64,000 nucleotides of DNA from positions 1 to 64,000 of the forward strand of contig JAADJD010000051.1 of the NCBI GenBank assembly GCA_013150955.1, in the 5' to 3' direction. Numbering within the stretch: position 1 is the first letter of the stretch; the number at the start of each line of letters is the position of its first letter. Shown piece after piece: positions 17,153 through 26,235 of this stretch. The notes beneath the pieces were generated by a model. It was given only the letters and a program-made list of their open reading frames with translations. It was not told the origin of the DNA and ran no database searches. Origin of the DNA: Calditrichota bacterium (GTDB lineage Bacteria; Calditrichota; Calditrichia; RBG-13-44-9; J042). The translations under genes and the position numbers were made by a program.

Positions 17153-17539
17153 CTACTGGGCAAAGGACTCATCGGTTGACGACCCGATGTACAGGGACAC
17201 CAGGCGATACCGATACAGTTGTTTAATAAATTTCACGGTTCGTTCCCGGGATGGCTTCACGCTTTCTCCGAATTCCTGCTCCAGTTCCTGGCAGATTTGG
17301 GCGATGCTGGTGCGGCCATCGCAGCGGAGCCAGATGAAACTGCCTTTTTCGTCCAGTTTAATTTTGATGTAAGGATTGGGATTGAAGAGGGCGATGACTT
17401 TTCGCAGCAGGGGATTGCGAGCACGGGGCACCTGAAGGGTCACCAGTCCCTCGTCGTTCTGATAATAATCGCATTGTTGCCGTGGTAGCGCCCGAAGCCA
17501 TTCTTCCAGGCTATATTGAGATTGTTTTTTTCGCCACAT
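17153..17539 (-). CDS. PqqD-like protein
   Basis: This 128-residue protein has a C-terminal PqqD-like winged-helix segment (about 50-115), recognised from IKLDEKGSFIWLRCDGRTSIAQICQEL. In PqqD and RiPP recognition elements this fold binds a precursor peptide for a modifying enzyme. No radical SAM enzyme or obvious precursor is nearby, and free-standing members are common with unknown roles. I chose the ATG at 17539 (MWRKKQSQYSLEEW), which has AGGGAGAT upstream. A longer frame to 17665 would overlap the end of the SurA-like gene. It lies directly before the ABC exporter, so a link to peptide export is possible but inferred. Confidence 0.65.
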   Translation of the reverse strand: MWRKKQSQYSLEEWLRALPRQQCDYYQNDEGLVTLQVPRARNPLLRKVIALFNPNPYIKIKLDEKGSFIWLRCDGRTSIAQICQELEQEFGESVKPSRERTVKFIKQLYRYRLVSLYIGSSTDESFAQ

Positions 17540-17642
17540 GAATGATGATCTCCCTCTGTTCCGGGATTCGAATGAAGAAAACCCGATTTGGGTGTCCGGT
17601 ATCTCTGGAATCGCTACGTTTAGCGGAAGATTCACACCCGGC

Positions 17643-18953
17643 TTACAATTGCAGGCGGATTTCAATCGGGATTTCCTGACGCAACTGCTCCAGCCATTCC
17701 CGGAAAAGGCGTTCCCGCTTTTCCTCCAGTGCCCACTGACGGATCTGTTCCCAGTCTTTTTCCAGAGAAATCTGGCGCTTTTCTGTCCGTTTGTTCAGAC
17801 GAACAATGTGGTAACCGAATTCGGTTTTAAAGGGTTTGGAAATGTCTCCGGGTTTCAGCGTGTCGGTGACGGCTTTAAATGCCGGAATTTGAAAGGCACT
17901 GGCGCGGAATTCCCCCAGGTGGCCTTTATCCTTCTCTACGTTAGGATCGTCCGAATATTTCAGGGCCATCTCTTCGAAGGTGGCTTCGCCCTTCAGGATT
18001 TTTTCCCGAATTTCCAGCAGTTTTTCCACCACCCGCCTTTCGTCTGCCTCGGTGGGACGCATTTGAATGAGAATATGCCGCACGTGAATTTTCTCTCCAC
18101 GGCGTTCCAGCAACTGGATGATGTGAAATCCAAACTGGGTTTGAACAATGTCCGAGATTTCGCCCTCTTTCAGGGAAAAAGCCACTTCTTCAAATTCCTT
18201 GACCAGATCCCCCCGGCTTACGAATCCCAGATCGCCCCCACGCGCCGCACTGCCGGGATCTTCCGAGTATTCCCGCGCCAGGTCGGCAAAATTGGCGCCC
18301 TGATTCAGCATGTCGCGGATTTTCTGGATCTTTTCGTAAGCTTTCTGGTAGCTTTCCTCGCTGGGTTTGATTTGCATTAAAATGTGAGAAATGTCCACCG
18401 TGGGTTCCAGTGCGGGGATGCTGTCCTTATAATGCTGGTAAAACGCTTCCACTTCCCGGCGGGTGATTTTAATATTTCCAAAACGCTTCTGCCGGAGCTG
18501 GGTGATTTTGTACTGGTTCTCAATTTGTTTCCGAAACTCCTTCTTGATCATCACCAGGGGCGCGTTGTAAAATTGTTCCAGGGCCTGCTGCGACCCTGCC
18601 TGTCGGATCATGGCCTCGATTTGCTGGTTCAGCGTCTGTTCGATTTGTTCCTCATCCGCTTCGATGGTGTCTTCCTCGGCCTTGATCAACAGGAGCTTTT
18701 CATCGATCAGCGTTTGTAAAAACCGCTGGCTAAGCTGTTTGAACAGCTCCGGGTTTTCGAACACATTGATCTTGTTTTGAATGCTGTATTGCATCAGAAC
18801 GGTATTGAGCTCCGAGTACAGCACCACCCGATTGCCCACCACAGCCACAATCCCATCGATGAGCTGCTGAGCCTGCCCAGCCGCATTGAACAGCAGTAAA
18901 AAGAGCCCAACCCAGATGAATTTTCCTTTCATTTGCATCTCTTTTCGTTTCAT
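17643..18953 (-). CDS. SurA-like periplasmic peptidyl-prolyl isomerase/chaperone
   Basis: This 436-residue protein has a signal peptide (about 1-28, ending AAGQAQ) and a SurA-type N-terminal chaperone domain (about 30-185, opening [18 protein letters not shown]). Two parvulin (PpiC) domains follow at about 187-285 and 290-390, each with the family landmarks ISHILMQ / [20 protein letters not shown] / [19 protein letters not shown] / KGHLGE and FGFHIIQL / FGYHIVRL. It should escort unfolded outer-membrane proteins through the periplasm, in line with the several barrel-like proteins nearby. The start may instead be a second ATG at 18932. It abuts the preceding lipoprotein gene and is third in a run of three parvulin genes after mfd. 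Confidence 0.88.
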   Translation of the reverse strand: MKRKEMQMKGKFIWVGLFLLLFNAAGQAQQLIDGIVAVVGNRVVLYSELNTVLMQYSIQNKINVFENPELFKQLSQRFLQTLIDEKLLLIKAEEDTIEADEEQIEQTLNQQIEAMIRQAGSQQALEQFYNAPLVMIKKEFRKQIENQYKITQLRQKRFGNIKITRREVEAFYQHYKDSIPALEPTVDISHILMQIKPSEESYQKAYEKIQKIRDMLNQGANFADLAREYSEDPGSAARGGDLGFVSRGDLVKEFEEVAFSLKEGEISDIVQTQFGFHIIQLLERRGEKIHVRHILIQMRPTEADERRVVEKLLEIREKILKGEATFEEMALKYSDDPNVEKDKGHLGEFRASAFQIPAFKAVTDTLKPGDISKPFKTEFGYHIVRLNKRTEKRQISLEKDWEQIRQWALEEKRERLFREWLEQLRQEIPIEIRLQL

Positions 18954-19811
18954 TTAATTCATGTTCAGATGATTAAAATGGGTTTCGATTGGTACTTTTT
19001 CCTTTAAGCTTTCGATCAGTTTCTTAATTTCCTGGTTCCGCTTTTGAAGTTTGATCCGGGCGGCAATTTCCTCTCGCACCATGTCCAGGCTCCGAATGCT
19101 CCCCTCCGGTTGTCGATCCAGCAACTGCAGGTAATGATAGCCATCCCGGGTACGGATGGGGCCGATGATTTCCCCGGTCTTCCGATTGCGCAGGGCGCGT
19201 TTAAATTCCGGGCGCAGATGGTCGTAAATTACATACCCCAGATCGCCGTTGGGTTCCAGTAATGGCGTTGCCCGCTGATCCAGATAGTTTTTTTCGATGA
19301 CCTCCAGCAACGATTTGGATTCCCGGATATCCTTCTCGATGGCCCGATCCCGTTTTTCCAGAAAAAGATGCACCAGATGCACTTCCGCAAAATCCCGTTT
19401 AAATTCCTCCTGATTGGCCAGGTAGTATTCTTCGATTTCCTTTTCCGTTACTGGAATCAGGTTGCTGATTTTTTGCTCGATGTATTTATTGCCCAGCATG
19501 TCCAGCTGAACCCAATTGGCTTTATACTGTTCTCCTGGAGAAAGTTCCAGCCCTTCCTTCCGTGCCGCCTGTGCCAGCACCTGGGCTTCAATCCACTGGT
19601 TAACCAGCTTTTGCAGGTAACTGGATTTTTTCTCCGGTGGCAGGTTTTCCGGAATGAGTTCCTGAACCACATCCCGGGTTAGATAGGCATCGCCAACCCG
19701 GGCGACAATCTCCGAAGGATCCGGTGTTTCCCGCGGACAGCCCGCCAGAACCAGGCTCATGCCCAGCAAGGCAAATACCCGTAGCCATGGAGTTCGATGC
19801 ATTCCCGTCAT
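18954..19811 (-). CDS. Parvulin-type peptidyl-prolyl isomerase lipoprotein
   Basis: This 285-residue protein has a lipoprotein signal with lipobox LVLAGC (Cys25), a SurA/PrsA-type N-terminal segment beginning VARVGDAYLTRDVVQELI, and a reduced parvulin-like domain (about 140-245). The domain keeps VHLVHLFL, GDLGYVIYDHL, GEIIGPIRTRDGYHYLQLL. The core is shorter and more diverged than in the neighbouring SurA-like protein, so it may be mainly a chaperone rather than an active isomerase. It sits between the larger parvulin lipoprotein (5-base gap) and the SurA-like gene (no gap), so the three are co-transcribed. Confidence 0.8.
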   Translation of the reverse strand: MTGMHRTPWLRVFALLGMSLVLAGCPRETPDPSEIVARVGDAYLTRDVVQELIPENLPPEKKSSYLQKLVNQWIEAQVLAQAARKEGLELSPGEQYKANWVQLDMLGNKYIEQKISNLIPVTEKEIEEYYLANQEEFKRDFAEVHLVHLFLEKRDRAIEKDIRESKSLLEVIEKNYLDQRATPLLEPNGDLGYVIYDHLRPEFKRALRNRKTGEIIGPIRTRDGYHYLQLLDRQPEGSIRSLDMVREEIAARIKLQKRNQEIKKLIESLKEKVPIETHFNHLNMN

Positions 19812-19816
19812 ATAAC

Positions 19817-21526
19817 CTATGCCATTCGTCTGAGTAAGGATTCGTTCACCCGGAACAAATGTTCCCGGCGCAGTTCTTTTAACAAAGAATCTTTGACATT
19901 CTTTTGTTTCTGGCGTTCCAGGTCGGATTTGACGAACAGGCGTACCCGCTCCAGCGGCTTGACTTTCTGAGATTCCAGTCGGCCGGTCTTGATGACATAA
20001 TAGTACTGGCCGGATTTGAACGGTCCCTCGATTTGATCCGGTCCCGCCTTAAATGCGCGTTCCACGATGGCACTGAAGACCGAATTGGTGGACTGCATAC
20101 CCAGGTAACCCTTGCGCCGCTTAAAATCTTCGCGAACGTTGTACGTTTCGGCCAGCTTCTTGAAATCAGCACCCCGCACCGCCCTTCGGGCCACCTGCAG
20201 GGCTTCTTTCTCGTCTTTAAAAGAAGTCACCCAGATCTCGATGCGTGTGGGTTCCATGTACTTGCTTTTGTTGCGTTCGTAATACTGCCGGATTTCTTCC
20301 TCGCTGACGGCGGCTTTCTTACGAATGTATTCCCGGTTGAGTAAAGCCACCAGCTGGCGTACCCGATATCGTTCCATTTCCCGTCGAATGTCTTCTCGCC
20401 GATCGTATCCCCGTCGGCGGGCCTCTTTGACCCAGATGTCGAAGTTCATCCGGTTATCCACCAGCTTTTTGATGAAATCGAAGCTGCGGAACCGATGATA
20501 ATTTTCGTGGAACTTCCCATCGTATTGATCGATGATGGTCCCTACGGTAATCGTCCGTCCATCAAACTCGGCCAGCACAATGGCGCGCTGTTTTTCGGTA
20601 AAATCGCTGTCCTTTTTGGGTTCCTGTTTGTCCCAATCCTGAATCAATTCCTGAAAATATTTCATGTTGTCTTCGTAGAGTCGCGCGTGGTACCGTTCGT
20701 GGAGTTCCTGAGAGAATTCCTGAAATCGCTTGTTGGCATCTTCCATGAAGTAGGTACTGACCAGGCGGCGCTTGAGGTTGACCGGATCGTTTGCCATTCC
20801 GTTGCCGCTGCTCAGGCGCGTTTTCTTAATCACTTTGAAGATGGCAAATCCGCGGCGCGTTTTAATAGGACCCAGCAGCTGGCCTTCTTTTGCGGTGTAG
20901 ACCGCCCGATCCGCTTCCACCCCCAGATTTCCGATGCGATAGGGTTTTAGCATGCCATCCCGCTGTTTGGTGCGCAGGTCATCACTGTATTGTTTGGCCA
21001 GTTCGGAAAAATCTTCTCCGTTTTCCAGGCGATCCCGGAGTTCCCGGGCCAGCTTTTTAGCTTCGTCCCGGGTGCGGGTGCCTCGATAAGCGGCGGCCCC
21101 TTTAAATCCCACCAGCAGTATCTGCGCGGTAACGTCATACTGGCTCCACTCCAGGTAATCTTCGAACAGGTCATCCGGGATCACATAGTCCATGACTTCG
21201 TTTTCGTAAAGTTTGCGGGCCAGCAGCCGTTCCTCGTGGCGCTGGACGTTGAGGGCGAATTTGGGATCCTGATCCAGCCCCAGCTCCATGGCCTTCAGGG
21301 CCAGCAGCCGCTGGTCGATGAGTTCATTCAACAGCTTTTTGCGCAGGTCCATGGAAACGTTTTTTACATCGCGCATCTTGTATCGTTCGTGAATGGCCTG
21401 GCGGAATTCATCCACCGTGATGATCATGCGATCCACCTTGGCCACCACGTCATTTTTCTTCCCACAGCCCGTAAACCCAATCACCAGGGCAATCAGTCCC
21501 GCCATCCAAAGCATTCGCCCAATCAT
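19817..21526 (-). CDS. Large parvulin-type lipoprotein (PpiC domains, PrsA/SurA-like)
   Basis: This 569-residue protein has a lipoprotein signal with lipobox GFTGC (Cys21), then VAKVDRMIITVDEFRQAI, the usual opening of SurA/PrsA proteins. It has a first parvulin domain (about 140-240: TAQILLVGF, FSELAKQYSDDLRTK, IGPIKTRRGFAIFKV), a helical linker, a second SurA-like N-terminal module (ATIT-like GRTITVGTIIDQY) and a second parvulin-like domain near 435-545. The double arrangement is unusual in length. I chose the ATG at 21526 (GGGAGG 5 bases upstream) over an upstream ATG at 21583. It follows mfd by 69 bases and is the first of three parvulin genes in a row. Confidence 0.82.
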   Translation of the reverse strand: MIGRMLWMAGLIALVIGFTGCGKKNDVVAKVDRMIITVDEFRQAIHERYKMRDVKNVSMDLRKKLLNELIDQRLLALKAMELGLDQDPKFALNVQRHEERLLARKLYENEVMDYVIPDDLFEDYLEWSQYDVTAQILLVGFKGAAAYRGTRTRDEAKKLARELRDRLENGEDFSELAKQYSDDLRTKQRDGMLKPYRIGNLGVEADRAVYTAKEGQLLGPIKTRRGFAIFKVIKKTRLSSGNGMANDPVNLKRRLVSTYFMEDANKRFQEFSQELHERYHARLYEDNMKYFQELIQDWDKQEPKKDSDFTEKQRAIVLAEFDGRTITVGTIIDQYDGKFHENYHRFRSFDFIKKLVDNRMNFDIWVKEARRRGYDRREDIRREMERYRVRQLVALLNREYIRKKAAVSEEEIRQYYERNKSKYMEPTRIEIWVTSFKDEKEALQVARRAVRGADFKKLAETYNVREDFKRRKGYLGMQSTNSVFSAIVERAFKAGPDQIEGPFKSGQYYYVIKTGRLESQKVKPLERVRLFVKSDLERQKQKNVKDSLLKELRREHLFRVNESLLRRMA

Positions 21527-21595
21527 GTTCGCCTCCCTTACTTGCGTTCGATGAAATCGTGGTTTTTGACGATGAAATTTCAAATTATTTCCAAT

Positions 21596-24500
21596 CTATA
21601 AATTTAGCAAGAAGTTTTTAGCAAAGCTAATCCGATCCAGATCGCTGCGGCCTTTCAGATGAACGGTAACTTTCAGCTCCTTTCCCTGAGAAAAGAAGAT
21701 ATTGGCCATGTTCTGATTGACGAATTTGGGCAACACCTGCTCGATGAACAGCTCTTTTTCGGTGGCACGTTCATCAAAAATGAGGATCATTTTTTGTTGA
21801 TGAATTTTTACCTGCTTGATGTACAGCTGAGAGGCCAGCTTTTTTATTTTAACCATTTCGATGAGCTTTTGGGTGGGTTCCGGCAAAGGACCGAACCGAT
21901 CTCGTAGCTCCCGCACCAGATTGTCAATCAGGTGAAGATTGTCCAGGTTCAGCAGGCGATGGTAAATCATCACCTTTTCGTTGGGAGAGTTGACGTAATC
22001 GTCGGGCAAATACATTTCGGTGTCGATGTCCACTTTGGCATCCACTTTGGGCATGCGCGTTTCCAGGTACGCATCGGGAAGGGTTTCCTGCTGAAGATCT
22101 TCCACGGCTTCCTGAAGGATTTTCTGGTAAAGGTCGTATCCCACGGCATTGATAAATCCGCTTTGTTGATGGCCCAGCAGGTTGCCGGCTCCCCGGATTT
22201 CCAGGTCGCGCATGGCGATTTTTAATCCGGAGCCCAGGTCCCCAAATTCCTCGATCGCGTAGAGCCGTTTGATGGCCGTTTCGTTCAGGCGTTCCTGAGG
22301 GGGAATGATTAAGTAGGCATAGGCCTGTCGGTCGGAGCGTCCCACCCGGCCCCGCAGCTGGTACAGCTGCGCCAGCCCAAACTGATCCGCCCGATTGATG
22401 ATGATGGTGTTGCAGTTGGGAATGTCCAGCCCGTTTTCGATGATCATGGTGGCTACCAGCACGTCGTACTTTCGGTGGTAAAAGTCATTCATGATTTTCT
22501 CCAGCTGGCGTTCCCGCATCTGGCCGTGGGCAACTGCAATGCGGGCCCTGGGCACGATGTTTTTCAGCATGGCGGCCACCCCATCAATCGTTTGCACCCG
22601 GTTGTGTACGAAGAAGACCTGCCCGCCCCGTTCAATCTCGTAGGTGATGGCACGGTAAATTAAATGCCGATCCCAGGTGGTAATCTCTGTGATGACCGGA
22701 TGCCGATTGCTTGGGGGCGTGTCCACGTTGGACAGATCCCGTGCACCCATTAACGCCATGTGCAATGTGCGCGGGATGGGCGTGGCCGTCAGGGTTAGCG
22801 TGTCCACTGTAACTTTGATTTTTTTCAGCTTTTCTTTGTGACTGACCCCGAATCGCTGTTCTTCATCCACAATCAACAAACCCAGGTCTTTGAATTGCAC
22901 GTCATTGGATAGCAATCGGTGGGTGCCAATGATGATATCGATTTCTCCGCTGGCCAGACGCTGCAGGATGTCCTTTTGTTCCCGGGGCGTGCGGAAGCGG
23001 GAAAGCACCTCGATGTTCACCGGAAAGTTGGCCATGCGTTCCCGAAAGGTATGAAAGTGTTGCTGGGCCAGAATGGTGGTGGGCACCAGCACGGCCACCT
23101 GCTTGCCATCCATCACCGCCTTAAAGGCCGCACGGATGGCGATTTCCGTTTTCCCGTAACCCACATCCCCGCAGATGAGTCGGTCCATGGGTTTGGGCGA
23201 TTCCATGTCTCGCTTGACTTCCTGGGTGGCGCGGATCTGGTCCGGGGTGTCTTCGTAGGGGAAGGAAGCTTCCAGCTCCTTTTGCCACAGCGTGTCCGGG
23301 GAAAAGGCGTGGCCTTTCTGGGCCATTCGTTGGGCATAAAGCTGAACCAGCTCGCGGGCAATATTCTCTACTGCTTTCCGGGTGCGCTTTTTCACCCGTT
23401 CCCATTCCGGGCTACCCAGGCGGGTCAGTTTGGGCTGGAAACCTTCTTCGCTTACGTATTTCTGGATCCGGTTCAGATTGTCCAGGTTGACGTACAGAAT
23501 GTCGTTGTCTTCGTAAAGAATTTTGATGACGTCACGTTCCCGACCGGCTATCTGAATGCGTTCCAATCCCATGTACTTGCCAATGCCGTAATCCACATGT
23601 ACTACAAAGTCCCCGTAGTTCAGACTGTTCAGGCTGCGAATCAGGCTACCCGATACCCGAATGCGGCGTTTTCGTCGGCGGGTTTTGAGCCGGTGGAAGA
23701 TCTCGTGCTCCGTTAGCACTTCGATGTGGTAGGAAGGCAGGTAAAATCCCTGGTGCAATTCCCCTTCAATAAACTGGATGGGGGGCAGGTAACCCAGCTC
23801 TGCCTCCAGGATGTCTTCCAGCCGTTCCCGGGCTGCCGGCCCTTCGTGAAGAACAAACAGCTGTCCCCTGGATTCGTTACCGTGGGGTTGTAGAAATTTT
23901 TCGATGTGGGACAGGAACAGTTTCATGTTCCCGCGAAAAGATGCCGGTGGATTGGCGTTGAAATGCACGTCTGCCAGTTCCATTTTACCGAAGTGGCTGT
24001 GCTCAATCTGACGATACCGTTCCAGCCGGGAAAGTAACGAGGCCAGTGGAATGTAGTGCTGTTCAATATCGGTAATGTCCAGTTCCTGTCGCCGTTCTTC
24101 GAAGCGCTCCGTTGCCTGTTCCCACCATTCCTTGAGGAGCTTCCGGACCTGCTCGCTGTCTTCCCAGAAGATCAGGCTGTTATCCGGAAAATAATCCAGT
24201 AAACATGCGGTGGCGTCGGTTTGAGGGGATTGTCCCACCAGGCGGACGCTTTTAATTTCCCGGGTGGACAGCTGCGACAAAACATCGAATTCGCGAATGG
24301 ATTCGATGGTGTCCCCAAAATATTCGATTCTTACCGGGACGTCGGATTCAAAGGAGAAGACGTCCACAATGCCACCGCGGGCGCTGAATTGCCCCAGCTC
24401 TTCGATGGTTCCCACCCGCTCGTAGCCGCTGTTGATCAGCCAGTCGATGAGCAGTTCCCGTTCCAGATCTTCGCCCACGTTCAGGTGCAGGATGTGTTGT

Positions 24501-24928
24501 TTCAGGGCGTCGGGTTGGGGAACGCGCCGCAGGAGTGCCTGGGGCGTGGTGACCAGGATGCGGGCCTTGTTTTCCACAATGTTGGATAAGGCATTCAGCC
24601 GCATGCTGTACAAAGCCGGGGTAAACAATCCCCGATCGAACGGAACGACTTCGTCCGAGGGTAAATAGGTGGTCAGGGAGGGATTGGTCAGGGTTTGCAG
24701 GTCGTCGACCAGTTTTTCCGCAGCATCGCTGTCCGGGGTAATAACCAGTAACGGGGTCTCAAACGTGTCCTGAACGTATTTTACCACGAAGGCCAGAAAG
24801 GAGCCGTAGATCCCCCGCAGTTTAATGCGCTGTTGGGAAATGAGCGCCCGGTAAAAATCGTTGAATTCATCCTGGCCGTAAATCAGCGCCGCCAGTTTTA
24901 GCATGGTTTTTAAGGCAAACTTTTCCAT
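21596..24928 (-). CDS. mfd: Transcription-repair coupling factor Mfd
   Basis: Mfd removes RNA polymerase stalled at DNA damage and recruits UvrA. This protein of about 1,110 residues has the UvrB-homology region (about 20-330), the RNA polymerase-interaction domain (near 440-510, DYGIGKYMGLERI), and a RecG-like motor. The motor shows Walker A GDVGYGKTE near 585-593, DEEQRFGV near 687, the TATPIPRTL motif, and ENGLDIPNCNTIIINRADQFGLAQLYQLRGRVGRS. The C-terminal TRCF domain follows. I chose the ATG at 24928, preceded by AAGGT; upstream ATGs back to 25024 would add an atypical hydrophobic N-terminus. It heads the minus-strand run leading into three periplasmic chaperone genes. A CATCTGG/CCAGATG hairpin (25010-25031) lies in its leader region. 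Confidence 0.95.
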   Translation of the reverse strand: MEKFALKTMLKLAALIYGQDEFNDFYRALISQQRIKLRGIYGSFLAFVVKYVQDTFETPLLVITPDSDAAEKLVDDLQTLTNPSLTTYLPSDEVVPFDRGLFTPALYSMRLNALSNIVENKARILVTTPQALLRRVPQPDALKQHILHLNVGEDLERELLIDWLINSGYERVGTIEELGQFSARGGIVDVFSFESDVPVRIEYFGDTIESIREFDVLSQLSTREIKSVRLVGQSPQTDATACLLDYFPDNSLIFWEDSEQVRKLLKEWWEQATERFEERRQELDITDIEQHYIPLASLLSRLERYRQIEHSHFGKMELADVHFNANPPASFRGNMKLFLSHIEKFLQPHGNESRGQLFVLHEGPAARERLEDILEAELGYLPPIQFIEGELHQGFYLPSYHIEVLTEHEIFHRLKTRRRKRRIRVSGSLIRSLNSLNYGDFVVHVDYGIGKYMGLERIQIAGRERDVIKILYEDNDILYVNLDNLNRIQKYVSEEGFQPKLTRLGSPEWERVKKRTRKAVENIARELVQLYAQRMAQKGHAFSPDTLWQKELEASFPYEDTPDQIRATQEVKRDMESPKPMDRLICGDVGYGKTEIAIRAAFKAVMDGKQVAVLVPTTILAQQHFHTFRERMANFPVNIEVLSRFRTPREQKDILQRLASGEIDIIIGTHRLLSNDVQFKDLGLLIVDEEQRFGVSHKEKLKKIKVTVDTLTLTATPIPRTLHMALMGARDLSNVDTPPSNRHPVITEITTWDRHLIYRAITYEIERGGQVFFVHNRVQTIDGVAAMLKNIVPRARIAVAHGQMRERQLEKIMNDFYHRKYDVLVATMIIENGLDIPNCNTIIINRADQFGLAQLYQLRGRVGRSDRQAYAYLIIPPQERLNETAIKRLYAIEEFGDLGSGLKIAMRDLEIRGAGNLLGHQQSGFINAVGYDLYQKILQEAVEDLQQETLPDAYLETRMPKVDAKVDIDTEMYLPDDYVNSPNEKVMIYHRLLNLDNLHLIDNLVRELRDRFGPLPEPTQKLIEMVKIKKLASQLYIKQVKIHQQKMILIFDERATEKELFIEQVLPKFVNQNMANIFFSQGKELKVTVHLKGRSDLDRISFAKNFLLNL

Positions 24929-25037
24929 AAGAAACCTTAAAATATAAGCTGAAAACATCTGGAAAGGTTCCCAAAAATAAATTCTCTCGATCCTGTGGCA
25001 GGAGTCTTTCATCTGGTAATGCACCCAGATGACGCCC

Positions 25038-25060
25038 GAATTCGCGAATCATGCGAATTC
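25038..25060. repeat. GAATTCGC inverted repeat in the mfd upstream gap
   Basis: GAATTCGC (25038-25045) and GCGAATTC (25053-25060) form a perfect 8-base inverted repeat with a 7-base spacer. The GCGAATCATGCGAATTC wording resembles the ends of the dispersed CACGAAT repeats, so this may be a relic. The rest of the gap 24929-25451 shows only a short hairpin and no gene. Confidence 0.45.
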
Positions 25061-25451
25061 CTGACATTCACAGGCGAATGCATCATCTGAGATGAAATGG
25101 ATCGTGGGGCACGTCATGCTTCCGACTGAACCCGGTTCACATGGAAGGGGAAGAAACGATTCCGTATCTTTTTTAGCCGACAAAATTTTGATATTTGGGG
25201 AATTTCCCGTAACTTTTTCTGTTCGATGTTTGTTGGGGAAAAAGCAATGGCAGGGGAACCATCCAGACGGCACCATCGGCGGGATTGGCGTCGGTAATAC
25301 CTTCCTTTCTGCACCTGCAGTGAACTGCGGAATGCCCTTCGGAATTGCACAAAACCGTGGGTTGTTGCCTGTTCGGCAAATCGATTCCTGATTTTAAGAT
25401 TGGACAGAAAATAAAATGCTTTCCCTTCACCAAAACACAGGGGGCATTGTC

Positions 25452-25871
25452 ATGGTTAAAAAATATGTTGTCAGCGTTATCGCTATTTTTGTTGTCTGGT
25501 CGGTACTGGATTATATCATCCACAGCCTGATTCTGAGTCCGATTTATGCGCAAACGGCGCAGCTGTGGCGTCCCATGGGCGAAATGAAAATGGGACTGAT
25601 GTACCTGGTGACCATTTTGAGTGCCATTTTCTTTGTGGGCATCTGGGCCTTTCTCATTCCCCAAAAAGATCTGACTAACGGATTGAAGTACGGGTTGCTG
25701 TTCGGGCTGGCTTTTGGCATTTCTATGGGATATGGCACCTATTCCTTCATGCCCATTCCCTACGCGCTGGCCATTGGCTGGTTTCTGGGAACAGTGTTGG
25801 AATTACTGGTGGCAGGGGCGTTACTGGGCGTCCTTTTCAAGGCCGATGCGGAACCGGCTACGCAGGGCTGA
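25452..25871 (+). CDS. Four-helix membrane protein, unknown
   Basis: This 139-residue protein has four predicted membrane helices, about 5-27, 48-68, 77-97 and 103-127. The sequence between the first two (HSLILSPIYAQTAQLWRP) is polar, and there is a GISMGYGTYSFMPIPYALAIGW stretch. It resembles small DUF1761-like membrane proteins only loosely and I do not assign a family. I chose the ATG at 25452 because AGGGGG lies 7 bases upstream; a frame from 25416 lacks a site. It stands alone before the his leader region. Confidence 0.6.
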   Translation: MVKKYVVSVIAIFVVWSVLDYIIHSLILSPIYAQTAQLWRPMGEMKMGLMYLVTILSAIFFVGIWAFLIPQKDLTNGLKYGLLFGLAFGISMGYGTYSFMPIPYALAIGWFLGTVLELLVAGALLGVLFKADAEPATQG

Positions 25872-26028
25872 TCGTTTTCCTACCACACCTTTCGTTTCAG
25901 GTGGCTGTGATTTTAGCCAGGGGCATCTCCGGCCGGTCTGACGGTTCGAGGAAAAGAAAAAATTTTTCGTTTTTTTCAGAAAGGTTCGTGTGTATATTGG
26001 AATCCGAATTTTGGAGGAAGAAAAGGAA

Positions 26029-26121
26029 ATGATCCGGTTCCATCAGAACAATCTGCATCATCACCATTGTCATCATCATACCCGTCTGCGTGATGGAACC
26101 GGAGAGCTCCGTATGATTTAG
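26029..26121 (+). CDS. hisL: his operon leader peptide (HisL-like)
   Basis: A 30-codon frame runs from ATG at 26029 to TAG at 26119, preceded by GGAGGAAG. Eight of its codons are His, seven of them in the block HHHHCHHH (codons 10-17). It lies 114 bases upstream of hisG and overlaps segments 1 and 2 of an attenuator. In known his leaders, scarcity of charged tRNA(His) stalls the ribosome on this block and lets the operon be transcribed. The frame is too short for routine gene finders but the His run and structures make it convincing. Confidence 0.9.
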   Translation: MIRFHQNNLHHHHCHHHTRLRDGTGELRMI

Positions 26122-26178
26122 GGAAACCAACATTTTTTGATGACGAAAGCCCGGTTCCATCAGGAGCCGGGCTTTTTT
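26034..26178 (+). promoter_or_regulatory. his operon transcription attenuator
   Basis: Three copies of one 12-base element alternate. Segment 1 is CCGGTTCCATCA at 26034-26045, segment 2 is its perfect complement TGATGGAACCGG at 26091-26102, and segment 3 repeats segment 1 at 26151-26162. Segment 4 (CCGGGCTTT, 26167-26175) pairs with 26146-26154 to make the terminator, followed by T residues. The 1:2 pair frees the 3:4 terminator; a ribosome stalled in the His block (26056-26079) covers segment 1 and lets 2:3 form, preventing termination. A TATATT at 25993-25998 is a possible promoter -10. Confidence 0.88.
26146..26178 (+). terminator. his attenuator terminator hairpin
   Basis: AAAGCCCGG (26146-26154) pairs perfectly with CCGGGCTTT (26167-26175) across a 12-base loop whose ends can extend the stem. 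A run of six T follows at 26173-26178. It lies between the leader peptide stop and hisG. Confidence 0.9.
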
Positions 26179-26235
26179 ATTGGGTGAAATTTCACGGATG
26201 GGCATGTATGCAAAATAGCCGTAAAGGAAGGTAAA

